From Planctomycetota bacterium (GTDB lineage Bacteria > Planctomycetota > Planctomycetia > Pirellulales > Pirellulaceae), in assembly GCA_024276655.1 (NCBI GenBank), contig JAJRWU010000068.1, positions 1 to 64,000 of the forward strand: a DNA stretch of 64,000 nucleotides. The letters are read 5' to 3'. Shown here piece after piece: positions 24,195 through 33,108 of the stretch. The number at the start of each line of letters is the position of its first letter. Position 1 is the first letter of the stretch. The position numbers were made by a program, and so were the translations under genes. The notes below the pieces were generated by a model. That model did not search any database. It saw only the letters and a program-made list of their open reading frames with translations, and was not told the origin of the DNA.

Positions 24195-26753
24195 ATGGCT
24201 GCGGAAGACACACCCGAATCAGAATCGCTGGCAGAGTCCGACGTCGTGGCGTCGAGCGGCGGCTGGCGTTCTCGATTGCTGAGCGGCCCCCGCTGGGTAC
24301 TGCAGAAGCCGCTCGTGCGGGCGCCGCTTGTGCTAGCGGTCTTGCTGATTCCGGCTGGCATGATCGTGCTGGCGTCGTATTCCATGGCGCCAGAGCGTGC
24401 TTCCCTGGGAACATTGGAAGACGCTTTGGCAGCGCTCGATGAAGGCCGCCTCCAGAAGGCTAAAACCATCGCGATGCAAATCGATGAAACGTCCTATACG
24501 GCCTACGACGAGCAATTGGGCAAGGAATTCGTGTTGGGCGCCGCAGCGGCGCTGGAGGCAATCGTGACCTGGGATCCCAAAAAGCGAAAGAAACTTTCGC
24601 TGGTCGCGGCAAGTTACCTGAACACGGTGCGCAATCATGCTTTTCCTCTGGGGCGCCGTGCTCAGGGCCTGACACTATTAGGGAACTCGCTCGTCGAGAT
24701 CGGCCTCTACGCGCGCAGCTTGCCGGTGTTGACCGAAGCATTGGAGGAGAATCCTGTGCATCCTGAGCAGGTGCATTATCTGCTTTCGATCTCGTATAAG
24801 AACGACTCGCCGCCCGACTTGGAAAAATCGCTTTACTTCAGCGAGCTTTATTTAGGCGGCGCCGAGTTAAGCCCCGACGACCGCAATCGGGGATTATTAC
24901 GGCAAAGCGAAATACAATTATTGTTGGGCCGGCGCGATGATGCGCTCGCGACGCTCGGCAAAATACCGGTGGAGTCGAGTTTTCGCGCGGAAGTTTTGGT
25001 GATGCTCGCCCGGCTGAAAATCGACGAATATGGCCCCCTTCTTTCTGATCCTCGGCAGAAGAACGAGGCGTTGCGAAAACAGGCACAGGCCGAGATCGCT
25101 TCTGCGGAGGAGCTATTGCAACGGGCGCAGGCGCGCGACGCCTTGGGGTCTTCGGCGACTCGGCAGTCGGAATTTCTGGCTGGCGTGTGCCGCAAACTCA
25201 GCGGCGACCAACGCGCCGCCGCCACGCAGTTCTCGCGAGTTCGCCGCCTCTATTTCGGCACGCCTGAATGCGTCGCGGCGGGCGTCGAGGAGGGCGACGC
25301 CGCTCGCGCGTTAGGAAACGATACAGCGGCGCTCGCCGCGTATCGTCGCGCGATTCAGGAAGCCGGGCCGCCGAAAACCTTCAGCAACACCTGGATGACT
25401 CTCGGCGATATGCGTTTCCGCCTACACAACGCCTACTTCGGCTACATCGCTTCGGGAAAGTTCCAACAGGCTATCGACCTCGCTCGCGCAATGCCGCCCC
25501 TGGTTTCCGACGACAAAGCCATGGAGCTTCGTGCTAAGGCGCGACGCGCCTGGGCGGATCATTTATTCACGGAGGCCAGAGGCAAGTTGGGGCTCCAGGC
25601 GGAGCCATTATTGCGGCGAGCCCGAGAGCAGATGCGCAAAGCGGCTATTGCCTACGGCCTGTTGGCGCAGATGCGTCAGGCGTCGACCGATTTTGGCGAC
25701 TACCTTTGGGAAAGCGCCGGTTCCTATCTCGCCGGCCGAGATTTCGAGCACGCCGAGCGGCTGCTGCGAACCTATTTGGCGCGAGAGTCGAGCGGCCGCC
25801 GCGCTCAGGCACTGGCGGCCCTGGGAGAGGCGCTGCTTTCACAGCATCGGGTGGATGAGGCGATCGTCCCGCTGGCGGACGTCATCGCCTCTTTCCCCCA
25901 GCACCCGGCTTCCTATCGGGCTCGATTATTGACGGCTCAGGCTTTGGTCGAAAAACGCGAGTTAGAAAACGCCCAGAAGATTCTGTACGAAAACCTGCAT
26001 AGCGAATCGCTGACGCCTCGAGGACCCGAATGGCGAGATTCCTTAATCGCGTTGGGCAAGGTGCTTTACCAACGAACCATGATTCTCGATGCGGAGAGCA
26101 AAATACTGGCGGCCGAAGGCGGCGATGAGGCGACAAAAAAAACGCTGCGGAAGTTAGAGGAGTTGCAGAAGGTCGCCCACGAGGCGGTGGCCATTCTTGA
26201 AGAGGCCGCCGAGCGTTATCCCGACTCCGATCAAATTGCTTTCGTCAAATACTACCAGGCCGAGAGCGTGCGCCGCGCCGCGAAATTCGCGATCAAACGA
26301 TTGCCGTTGGTCACCATCGAGACCAGCCGAGCGGTGCAGGAGCGAGAAATTCAAAAAGAGTTGCTGGCGGCCGTCGCCATTTACAGCGAACTGACAAAAA
26401 TGCTCGTCGACCAACAGGAACGCGAGCCGCCCACCGAATCTCAACGAGGGCTCCTGCGGAACTGTTACTTCGCGCGCGCCGAAGCCTTCTTCGACATGAA
26501 ACAATACGAAGAGGCGATTCACGCCTATTCCACGGCCACGAATTTATATCAAACGCAGCCGGAATCGCTGGAGGCGTTTGTGCAAATCGCGGCGTGTTTG
26601 CAAATTTTGCAACGGCCGGTCGAAGCCAGAGGCTCGCTGGAACAGGCAAAACTTGTTTTACAACGTATTCCCGCAAACGCAGATTTCACGAAAACGACTC
26701 GCTATGGCCGAGAAGATTGGTCCAGCTTGCTCGACTTACTGATCGCACGTTAA
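24195..26753 (+). CDS. Membrane-anchored tetratricopeptide-repeat protein at the head of the flagellar locus
   Basis: 852 residues: a polar cytoplasmic N-terminus (~1-45), one transmembrane helix (APLVLAVLLIPAGMIVLASYSM, ~46-67) and a very long helical region with many degenerate TPR units, for example LGNSLVEIGLYARSLPVLTEALEENP, ALAALGEALLSQHRVDEAIVPLADVIASFPQHP and RAEAFFDMKQYEEAIHAYSTATNLY. Such proteins are scaffolds for protein-protein contacts, here probably in the periplasm. It runs co-directionally into the FlgN-like gene 33 bp downstream, so a role in flagellar assembly or its coordination is likely, but nothing in the sequence proves it. Confidence 0.82.
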   Translation: MAAEDTPESESLAESDVVASSGGWRSRLLSGPRWVLQKPLVRAPLVLAVLLIPAGMIVLASYSMAPERASLGTLEDALAALDEGRLQKAKTIAMQIDETSYTAYDEQLGKEFVLGAAAALEAIVTWDPKKRKKLSLVAASYLNTVRNHAFPLGRRAQGLTLLGNSLVEIGLYARSLPVLTEALEENPVHPEQVHYLLSISYKNDSPPDLEKSLYFSELYLGGAELSPDDRNRGLLRQSEIQLLLGRRDDALATLGKIPVESSFRAEVLVMLARLKIDEYGPLLSDPRQKNEALRKQAQAEIASAEELLQRAQARDALGSSATRQSEFLAGVCRKLSGDQRAAATQFSRVRRLYFGTPECVAAGVEEGDAARALGNDTAALAAYRRAIQEAGPPKTFSNTWMTLGDMRFRLHNAYFGYIASGKFQQAIDLARAMPPLVSDDKAMELRAKARRAWADHLFTEARGKLGLQAEPLLRRAREQMRKAAIAYGLLAQMRQASTDFGDYLWESAGSYLAGRDFEHAERLLRTYLARESSGRRAQALAALGEALLSQHRVDEAIVPLADVIASFPQHPASYRARLLTAQALVEKRELENAQKILYENLHSESLTPRGPEWRDSLIALGKVLYQRTMILDAESKILAAEGGDEATKKTLRKLEELQKVAHEAVAILEEAAERYPDSDQIAFVKYYQAESVRRAAKFAIKRLPLVTIETSRAVQEREIQKELLAAVAIYSELTKMLVDQQEREPPTESQRGLLRNCYFARAEAFFDMKQYEEAIHAYSTATNLYQTQPESLEAFVQIAACLQILQRPVEARGSLEQAKLVLQRIPANADFTKTTRYGREDWSSLLDLLIAR

Positions 26754-26786
26754 ATCATTACACCTTCACTCCAACGCAAGGAAGCA

Positions 26787-27251
26787 ATGGTGGCGAAGCA
26801 GAGCTATGAAACGGAACGACTGGCGGAGCTTATCGGCTGCAAGCACGATATTCTCATTCACCTGCGCCGGCTGACCATGCGGCAAGCGGAGTTTGTCGGG
26901 GCGGGCGATCTCTCGTCGCTGCATCGGATTTTCGCGGCCAAACAGTCGCTCCTGAATCAATTGCAACGGGTGGAAAGCCTGCTCGATCCGTTTCGAACCC
27001 AAGACCCTTCCCAGCGCCGGTGGCGCACGCCGGAAGATCGGCGGCGGTGTCGGGAGATGTCTGACCGCTGCGCCGTATTACTGGAGGAAATCAAGCAAGC
27101 GGAATGCAACGACCAACAGACGCTTGTCCGCCGCCGAGACGAAGTGGCCTCGCAACTCGAAGTCGCGAATACGGGCGTTCACGCGTGCAACGCCTATTTG
27201 ACCAACGATACGGCGGCCCGCCGCCAGCTTGATATTACGTCTGAACAATAA
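26787..27251 (+). CDS. flgN: FlgN-like flagellar export chaperone
   Basis: A 154-residue, almost wholly helical protein. The first 60 residues (ERLAELIGCKHDILIHLRRLTMRQAEFVGAGDLSSLHRIFAAKQSLLNQLQRVE) fit the FlgN pattern of a long helical hairpin with an LLxxK-type turn, and the rest is a second coiled helix. FlgN chaperones hook-associated proteins FlgK and FlgL to the export gate. AAGGAAG lies just before ATG; a GTG three bases later is an alternative start with better spacing. Identification rests on helical pattern and position at the start of the flagellar cluster. Confidence 0.6.
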   Translation: MVAKQSYETERLAELIGCKHDILIHLRRLTMRQAEFVGAGDLSSLHRIFAAKQSLLNQLQRVESLLDPFRTQDPSQRRWRTPEDRRRCREMSDRCAVLLEEIKQAECNDQQTLVRRRDEVASQLEVANTGVHACNAYLTNDTAARRQLDITSEQ

Positions 27252-27282
27252 GCGATCCACTGAAATAACGGCGAACCGCGGC

Positions 27283-28131
27283 ATGACGCTCCAACAACTC
27301 CAACAAGGTCAACTCCAACAAGATGTCGACCTCGAAACCGTGCTCGCAGCCTGGGAATCGGCCACGCAGCGGTTGCAGAGCACGCATCACACGCTGCGCA
27401 CCGAAGTGCGGCGGCTCTCCGATGAGCTTGAAATCAAAAACCGTGAACTGGCTCGAAAAAACCGACTCGCCGACCTGGGGCAAATTAGCGCTCATGTGGC
27501 GCATGAAGTTCGAAACAGTTTGGTGCCCATTACCTTGTACGTGAGCCTCTTGCAACGCCGGTGTCGAGCCGACGCCGGCGTGTCGGAGGTGCTTGAAAAA
27601 ATTGATTGCGGCCTTTTGGCCATGGAGGCGACCGTGAACGACTTGCTCCATTTTTCAGCCGACCGAGATCCCCAATGCCGTTCGTTCGATCTTCGCGATC
27701 TGGTGGACGGCGTGTGCGAATCGCTCGCGCCGCAACTCGCCGCCCCAAAAATCAGCACGGAAATTGACATCGCCCAAACAACGCAGTGTTTCGCCGACCC
27801 CGACATGCTGCGGCGACTTTTGTTGAACCTTATTTTGAACGCGATCGACGTCATGCCCGAGGGCGGTGAATTGGTGGTCACTGGAGAAGCCGACGCCGCC
27901 GGGATGGAGTTGGAAGTTGCCGACAGCGGGCCGGGCGTCGCCGAAACCGTCAAAAACAAGCTCTTCGATCCTTTCTTTACCACCAAGAGCGGCGGCACCG
28001 GATTAGGGCTCTCAATCGTGCATCGCATTGCCGAAGCGCATGGCGGCTCGATTTCGGTGGCCAATTGCCCGGAGGGCGGCGCCGCCTTCACGCTGCGAGT
28101 TCCCTGTCAACTACGAAAGGCGGCCGCATGA
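27283..28131 (+). CDS. Sensor histidine kinase, FlrB-like, paired with a sigma-54 activator
   Basis: 282 residues without transmembrane helices. A coiled coil (~1-60) leads into the H-box GQISAHVAHEVRNSLVPITLYVSLL (phospho-acceptor His in HEVRN, ~residue 74), then the ATPase core with N-box NLILNAIDVMPEGGEL, G1 DSGPGV, F-box FFTT and G2 GGTGLGLSIVHRIAEAHGG. Its stop overlaps the start of the response regulator (ATGA), a strict operon pairing. Soluble kinases of this kind (FlrB/FleS) phosphorylate FlrC/FleR to switch on middle flagellar genes. Start at ATG 27283 chosen because the upstream 18 codons overlap the flgN end. Confidence 0.88.
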   Translation: MTLQQLQQGQLQQDVDLETVLAAWESATQRLQSTHHTLRTEVRRLSDELEIKNRELARKNRLADLGQISAHVAHEVRNSLVPITLYVSLLQRRCRADAGVSEVLEKIDCGLLAMEATVNDLLHFSADRDPQCRSFDLRDLVDGVCESLAPQLAAPKISTEIDIAQTTQCFADPDMLRRLLLNLILNAIDVMPEGGELVVTGEADAAGMELEVADSGPGVAETVKNKLFDPFFTTKSGGTGLGLSIVHRIAEAHGGSISVANCPEGGAAFTLRVPCQLRKAAA

Positions 28132-29549
28132 TACGCGCTCCCCAAAACTCTTCGGCTGTGAAGGAATCGATTCTTGTGGTCGACGACCACGCCAGCGCTC
28201 GCGAGTCGATGGCGCACGTGCTGCAAGCGGAGGGCAGAACGGTGCGCTGCGCCGCCAGCGCCGTGGAAGCTCTGGAACTGCTGGAAAAAAAGAGCTTCGA
28301 CGTCATCATCACCGACATGAAAATGCCGGGCGTCAGCGGACTCGAATTTATTCGCCGGCTCGAACAACGCGAGTGCCGTTCGCAAATCGTGATGGTGACG
28401 GCGTACGCCAGCGTAGCTTCGGCCGTCGAGGCGATGCGTCACGGCGCGTTTGATTATATAGAAAAGCCTTTTGACGTTGATACGCTGGAGGAGCTTGTCG
28501 GCCGCGCTTTGCGTTTTGGCGAGAATGTGTCGCGGAGCGAAGGCGCCGCCAACTCCAACGCCGCCAACTCCAACGCAGCAGCGCCGTTACTCGGCGCCAG
28601 CCCGGCCATGGAGGCGCTGCGAGACCGAATCCAGCAAGTGGCGTCTACCGCAGAAACGGTGCTTATCACGGGCGAAAGCGGCGTGGGCAAGGAGTTGGTC
28701 GCCCGCGCGATTCACGCCTCCAGCCCTCGCCATGCCGAAACATTGGTGAGTTTGAACTGCCCGGCGCTGTCGCCCCAACTGATGGAAAGCGAACTGTTTG
28801 GACACGTGCCCGGCGCCTTCACCAGCGCTGAGTCGGCGCGCGTGGGAAGATTTGAACTGGCCGACAAAGGTTCAATCTTGCTGGATGAAATCAGTGAAAT
28901 TGATTTGAGTCTGCAAGCCAAACTTTTACGCGTGCTGCAAGAAAGAACGTTTGAACGCGTGGGCGATTGCCAAACCATGCATGTCGATGTGCGCGTGCTC
29001 GCGACGACGAATCGCGATATCCGGGGTGAAGTCGAGGCGGGTCGCTTCCGCGAAGACTTGTACTACCGCCTAGCGGTGGTGCCGTTGGATGTGCCGCCGC
29101 TTCGAGAACGCCGCTCCGACATCATCTTGCTGTGCGAACACTGTTTGCAAAACGTGGGGCAACGTATCGGACGCCCGCCGCGCGCTCTCAGCGAAAACGC
29201 CAAAGACCTACTCACCGGCTACGATTGGCCGGGCAACGTGCGGGAACTGGATAACATCATGACCCGTTCGAGCGTCTTGCACAGCGCTCCGGAAATTGAC
29301 GCCGACGACCTGCGACCCTGGTTGATGGGCGAAAGCGCCGACGCCGCCCGCGGGCCAACCGCTTCGCTGAAAGTGGGCGCCAAGTTGCATGAAATGGAGC
29401 GCATGCTGATCGAATCGACCTTGGAAAAACTGGACGGCCACCGGGGAAAAACCGCCGAAGCGCTCGGCATTGGAGTACGAACCCTGGCCAATAAATTAAA
29501 AAGCTACGGATACGGCCCGCGCGATAAATCGCTTGCGCGAGCCGCCTGA
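28128..29549 (+). CDS. Sigma-54-dependent response regulator, FlrC/FleR-like
   Basis: 473 residues in three parts: receiver (ILVVDDH..., phospho-Asp in IITDMKMPG, Thr/Lys in VTAYAS and EKPFD), a short repetitive linker (SNAANSNAA), an AAA+ domain with Walker A TGESGVGKELVARAIH, the sigma-54 contact loop GAFTSA (GAFTGA in most members), Walker B GSILLDEISE and R-finger region, and a Fis-type helix-turn-helix (GKTAEALGIGVRTLANKLKSYG). GAAAGGCGG lies just upstream; ATG overlaps the kinase stop. It probably activates the sigma-54 promoter before flgB, 380 bp downstream. Confidence 0.9.
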   Translation: MIRAPQNSSAVKESILVVDDHASARESMAHVLQAEGRTVRCAASAVEALELLEKKSFDVIITDMKMPGVSGLEFIRRLEQRECRSQIVMVTAYASVASAVEAMRHGAFDYIEKPFDVDTLEELVGRALRFGENVSRSEGAANSNAANSNAAAPLLGASPAMEALRDRIQQVASTAETVLITGESGVGKELVARAIHASSPRHAETLVSLNCPALSPQLMESELFGHVPGAFTSAESARVGRFELADKGSILLDEISEIDLSLQAKLLRVLQERTFERVGDCQTMHVDVRVLATTNRDIRGEVEAGRFREDLYYRLAVVPLDVPPLRERRSDIILLCEHCLQNVGQRIGRPPRALSENAKDLLTGYDWPGNVRELDNIMTRSSVLHSAPEIDADDLRPWLMGESADAARGPTASLKVGAKLHEMERMLIESTLEKLDGHRGKTAEALGIGVRTLANKLKSYGYGPRDKSLARAA

Positions 29550-29678
29550 TGACAACAACGCCTAAGCGCAGTCTCGAAATAAGATCCCACTGTTCGTAAT
29601 CGCTCACAGGACATGTAACGCTGAACCGTGAAAGGCAAGAAATATTTTCTTGAATCGTTGAAAGAAGTGAGAGAGTCC

Positions 29679-29775
29679 TAGCCCGGATGATTCATCAGCC
29701 GATGAGCGCTAGCTCACGGTTTTACAGCATTCTCGGAGAACCGGACGCTAGCGCGTTCCGGCTGATTTTTCGGGG
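29679..29775. repeat. Degenerate palindrome related to the 9733 element
   Basis: CAGCCGATGAGCGCTAGCTCACGGTTTT at left and GGACGCTAGCGCGTTCCGGCTG at right form an imperfect long stem. The GCGCTAGC-CACGGTT part matches the inner stem of the 9733 element. A half-element string (CAGTCTCGAAATAAGATCCC) of the 23861 family also occurs at about 29566-29587. No gene is seen in 29550-29997. Confidence 0.55.
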
Positions 29776-29930
29776 AGAGGTTAGCGGTTTCGGCATTTAG
29801 TTTCGGCGCCTTTTGCCGAAGGGCGTCCGCAAAAGGCGCCGGTTGGTTAAATCGAAGAACCTGTCGGAAGTCGGCTAACGTATGTGGAGGAAACAAGATG
29901 CGAGTTTTTACATCGCCGTACGATTACCGC

Positions 29931-29947
29931 TTGGCGCGCCAATTGCA
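29931..29947 (+). promoter_or_regulatory. Sigma-54 (-24/-12) promoter for flgB
   Basis: TTGGCGCGCCAATTGCA matches the sigma-54 consensus TTGGCACG-N4-TTGCA: GG and GC are separated by exactly 10 nt, as required. It lies about 50 bp upstream of the flgB start and 380 bp downstream of a sigma-54 activator gene. The embedded GGCGCGCC palindrome occupies the spacer. This places the flgBC-fliE... operon under RpoN control. Confidence 0.75.
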
Positions 29948-29997
29948 TAAGCATCCTGCCATGTCGCCACAACGTGGCGGTGAAGCGAAGGTGAACC

Positions 29998-30411
29998 ATG
30001 CTACCTAGCCTGTTCGACGCCACAACCATTCCCGCGCTCAAGGAAGTCATCAACTTCACGGAGTCGCGGCACAAAGTACTCGCCGGAAACATCGCCAACC
30101 TGGATGTTCCCGGATACAAAACCCGCGACCTTTCCGTTGAAGAATTTCACGGCCGTTTGAAGGAGGCGTTCCAAACGCATCGAGAGCAAGGCAACAGTTG
30201 GTCGGAGGGTCTTTCGTCTTCCGGTCCTGGCGACGCCATGCGGCGCGTGCGAGATTCCGCCAAAACCATTCTTCATCTCGACGACAGCGACGTCGGCCTG
30301 GAGCAACAAGTTACGCAAATTTCCAACAACCAGGATCAGCATACTATGGCGATTGCCATTATGAGCAGCCAGTTTCGTTTGCTTGAAGCAGCGATTAGCG
30401 AACGCGTTTAA
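29998..30411 (+). CDS. flgB: Flagellar basal-body rod protein FlgB
   Basis: A 137-residue proximal-rod subunit. The rod family N-terminal signature is clear: ALKEVINFTESRHKVLAGNIANLDVPGYKTRDL (residues ~12-44), and the C-terminal helix DQHTMAIAIMSSQFRLLEAAISERV matches the terminal heptads that interlock in the rod. Length matches FlgB (~135). It heads the flgB-flgC-fliE group behind the sigma-54 promoter. Confidence 0.94.
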   Translation: MLPSLFDATTIPALKEVINFTESRHKVLAGNIANLDVPGYKTRDLSVEEFHGRLKEAFQTHREQGNSWSEGLSSSGPGDAMRRVRDSAKTILHLDDSDVGLEQQVTQISNNQDQHTMAIAIMSSQFRLLEAAISERV

Positions 30412-30443
30412 CCGTTTTCATTTTTTCTCCAAGGAGTCTTTTG

Positions 30444-30866
30444 ATGGCTTCAGCATTCGATATCAGCTCCAGCGCACTTGTGGCGCAGCGCGTGCGGCTG
30501 AACGCGATTTCCAGCAATCTGGCGAATATGTCGTCGCTGCGAAATGAGAACGGCGATGTCGAACCGTATCAGGCGAGGTTCGTCGTGTTTCAAACCGACG
30601 AAGACCTTTCCACGCCCGATGGCGCCGCCGGCGTGAAGGTCGCTTCGGTGGAAACGGAAACGATTGAGCCGAACTACAAGTACCAACCCAACCATCCGTT
30701 GGCGATCCAACAAGGCGATCATAAAGGGTATGTGGCGTATCCGAATATCAACATGACGGCGGAGTTTGTCGACGCGCTCGAAGCCACGCGGGCTTACGAA
30801 GCGAATGTCGGCGTGATCGAGGCGACCAAGAGCATGGGAGCCCAGGCGTTGCGTATTTTGGCGTAA
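30444..30866 (+). CDS. flgC: Flagellar basal-body rod protein FlgC
   Basis: A 140-residue rod protein. The N-terminus MASAFDISSSALVAQRVRLNAISSNLANMSSLRNENG carries the LNxISxNLAN signature, and the C-terminus VDALEATRAYEANVGVIEATKSMGAQALRILA is typical FlgC. ATG at 30444 is chosen because AAGGAG lies 7 nt upstream; a TTG three bases earlier is not needed. It is followed by fliE after 36 bp. Confidence 0.95.
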   Translation: MASAFDISSSALVAQRVRLNAISSNLANMSSLRNENGDVEPYQARFVVFQTDEDLSTPDGAAGVKVASVETETIEPNYKYQPNHPLAIQQGDHKGYVAYPNINMTAEFVDALEATRAYEANVGVIEATKSMGAQALRILA

Positions 30867-30902
30867 GGCGTTGTCGTTTAACTTTTTTTTGCAGTCGAAC
30901 CA

Positions 30903-31205
30903 ATGATCAATTCCGTTTCAAGCTTGAACCCGCTGCCCGCCGCGCTCCCGCCGGGGCTCAAACCGCAAGGGTTGCAGTCGGCCGAACAGCCGTTCAAGAA
31001 TCTTTTGCTGGAGTCGTTGCAGCAGGTCAACTCCATGCAGCAAGACGCCGACAAAGCAGTGGAAACGCTTGTCACCGGCGGCGATGTCAACACCGCCGAG
31101 GTGTTTACCGCCATCCAAAAGGCCGACATGTCGTTCCGCATGTTGCTCCAAGTACGAAACAAAATGCTGCAAGCCTATCAAGAAGTAAAGGATATTCGGA
31201 TTTAG
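30903..31205 (+). CDS. fliE: Flagellar hook-basal body complex protein FliE
   Basis: A 100-residue protein that joins the MS ring to the rod. The family pattern is present: FKNLLLESLQQVNSMQQDADKAVETLVTGGDVNTAEVFTAIQKADMSFRMLLQVRNKMLQAYQEVKDIRI, especially the LQVRNKxxxAYQExxxMxI-like end. The first 30 residues are Pro/Leu-rich and variable. Last gene before the hairpin at 31234. Confidence 0.95.
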   Translation: MINSVSSLNPLPAALPPGLKPQGLQSAEQPFKNLLLESLQQVNSMQQDADKAVETLVTGGDVNTAEVFTAIQKADMSFRMLLQVRNKMLQAYQEVKDIRI

Positions 31206-31233
31206 AAAGCATGAAAAAACCGCGTCCCGCTTC

Positions 31234-31266
31234 AGAAGCCCGGCTTTTTGAAAAAGTCGGGCTTCT
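31234..31266. repeat. AGAAGCCCGGC hairpin between fliE and fliF
   Basis: AGAAGCCCGGCTTTTT-G-AAAAAGTCGGGCTTCT is an inverted repeat with one G-T type mismatch. It has no strong T-run after it, so it may weaken but not stop transcription from flgBC-fliE into fliF. It belongs to the same family as the hairpin at 21017. Confidence 0.7.
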
Positions 31267-31361
31267 CAAACGCTATCTTGGGAGCTAGTGTCTCGACGCT
31301 TTCCTAGCTGCGCGTAACTTCCAGCCATTCACTTGAACTACTTACGTAAGGGCGTCCACGG

Positions 31362-33059
31362 ATGGACTTCTTGAATCAAACCTCTGATCAAATCAAAGAG
31401 TTGTACGCCTCGATGTCGGTCGGCGGGCGGATCACGGCTGCGATGCTGTTTGCGGTTGTGTTGTTCAGCGTGGCCTACTTGTTTCAATATCAAAGTTCCA
31501 CTCCCGATGAGTTTTTGTTGGGCGGCCGCGTGTTTTCCTCCAGCGAAATCCAGAGCATGGAAGCGGCCTTCGCCAAGTCCAGCCTCAGTTCCTACGATTA
31601 CGAAATCGTGGGCAATCGGGTAAAAGTTTCCCGTAGTTCGCGCATCGACTTCTTGGCGGCGTTAGCCGACGCCGACGCCCTGCCGCCCGGTCTTGATACG
31701 TTCATGGACAACGCCGTCGGCAAGATCAGTCCGTTTGAATCGAACGCGCAGCGCGAAGCCCGCACAAAACACGCTCATGAAAAAAGGATGTCGCAGATCA
31801 TCTCTCGCATGCACGGCGTGGAAACGGCCATCGTGACATACGACGAGCAAGACTCCGGCGGTTTTCCCCGGCAGAAGGAAAAACGCGCCTTGGCGGCCGT
31901 GTGGGCTGAAGGCAATGCCCACCTCTCGGAGCAACTCGTGCGAACGGTCCGAAATACGGTCTCCGCCGCCGAAGCGGGTTTGAAGCCGGAGCATGTCACG
32001 GTGATCGACGAAAACGCGGGGCTTTCGCATGTTGGGCTCGACAGCAACGGCATGCCGATCGCCGCCAACGACGCATACGCCATGCGCAAACGCATGTACG
32101 AGGATCGTTACCGCCAAAAAATTCTGGCCAGCCTGTCGTACATGCCGGGCGTGATTGTGGCGGTGAATGTCGAACTCAATTCTGAAGGCGTTGTGCAACG
32201 CAGTTCCACGAAATACGACAGCACGGAAACCGTCGCCATTCGAGCCCGAGACTCCAGCACCACCAAGACCTCTTCGCAGCCGGCGCCGGCGGGGCGTCCT
32301 GGCGCTGTTGCGAATGGAGTTTCCGCCAATTCCAGCGCTACGGTGAACCAAGTGGCGGGCGCGGAATCGACGACGGAACAGTCCGAGAGCGACAAAACCA
32401 CGGTTCCCTCGTACGAACAAATCATGGCTCGACCCGCAGACTTGGTTCCCAGAGAAGTCAAGACCTCGATCGCCATTCCCAAGAGTTACGCCTTGGCGGT
32501 GTGGCGGGAACAGAACCCCGCCGGCGCCGATGGCGAACCGGCGCCGGAGCCCACGCCCGATGACCTGCAAAAAATTGAAACCGACAATCGCACCAAAATC
32601 CAAGAGGCGATCGTGGCGGTCCTTCCCGAATTGCCCGCCGGCGACGACAAATATCAAAACGTGACCGTCTCGTCGTATCAAGACATCAAAACAGAGCCGC
32701 TCGAACCGCCCGGTTTTGCCGCCAACTTCATGGCCTGGCTGGGCGGCAATGTAAAAACCGTGGGGCTCTCCCTCATGGGCGTGGTCGGTTTGCTGATGCT
32801 GCGAAATATGGTGCGAAGCGCCGCCGCGGGCAGCCCCGACGTCGAGGAAGCGTCGGAGGAAAGCGAGCAGTCCGTTCGACTGGCCGAACAGACAACCACC
32901 GAAGAAGGCGAAGAACCGGCGGATTCCGAACGGGCCAGCCGACTGAAAACGAATTTTTCCGGCGGGCCCGATCTTCGCGGCGAACTTGCCGATATTGTCA
33001 AGGAAGATCCTGAAGCCGCCGCCAATGTGCTCAGAGGTTGGATCGGCGACGTCGGTTGA
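31362..33059 (+). CDS. fliF: Flagellar MS-ring protein FliF
   Basis: 565 residues. First transmembrane helix ITAAMLFAVVLFSVAYLFQY (~24-43), the ring-building motif region (VGNRVKVSRSSRIDFLAALADADALP, ARTKHAHEKRMSQIISRMHGVETAIVTYD), a long Ser/Ala-rich periplasmic insert (~295-345), second transmembrane helix TVGLSLMGVVGLLMLRNMVRS (~466-486) and an acidic C-terminal tail ending LADIVKEDPEAAANVLRGWIGDVG, the FliG-binding region. Sits directly before fliG as in most flagellar operons. Confidence 0.94.
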   Translation: MDFLNQTSDQIKELYASMSVGGRITAAMLFAVVLFSVAYLFQYQSSTPDEFLLGGRVFSSSEIQSMEAAFAKSSLSSYDYEIVGNRVKVSRSSRIDFLAALADADALPPGLDTFMDNAVGKISPFESNAQREARTKHAHEKRMSQIISRMHGVETAIVTYDEQDSGGFPRQKEKRALAAVWAEGNAHLSEQLVRTVRNTVSAAEAGLKPEHVTVIDENAGLSHVGLDSNGMPIAANDAYAMRKRMYEDRYRQKILASLSYMPGVIVAVNVELNSEGVVQRSSTKYDSTETVAIRARDSSTTKTSSQPAPAGRPGAVANGVSANSSATVNQVAGAESTTEQSESDKTTVPSYEQIMARPADLVPREVKTSIAIPKSYALAVWREQNPAGADGEPAPEPTPDDLQKIETDNRTKIQEAIVAVLPELPAGDDKYQNVTVSSYQDIKTEPLEPPGFAANFMAWLGGNVKTVGLSLMGVVGLLMLRNMVRSAAAGSPDVEEASEESEQSVRLAEQTTTEEGEEPADSERASRLKTNFSGGPDLRGELADIVKEDPEAAANVLRGWIGDVG

Positions 33060-33108
33060 TGCAAATGCTGGGAGTTCGCCGCGACGCCAGCGGTGGGAGA
33101 ACGAATGA

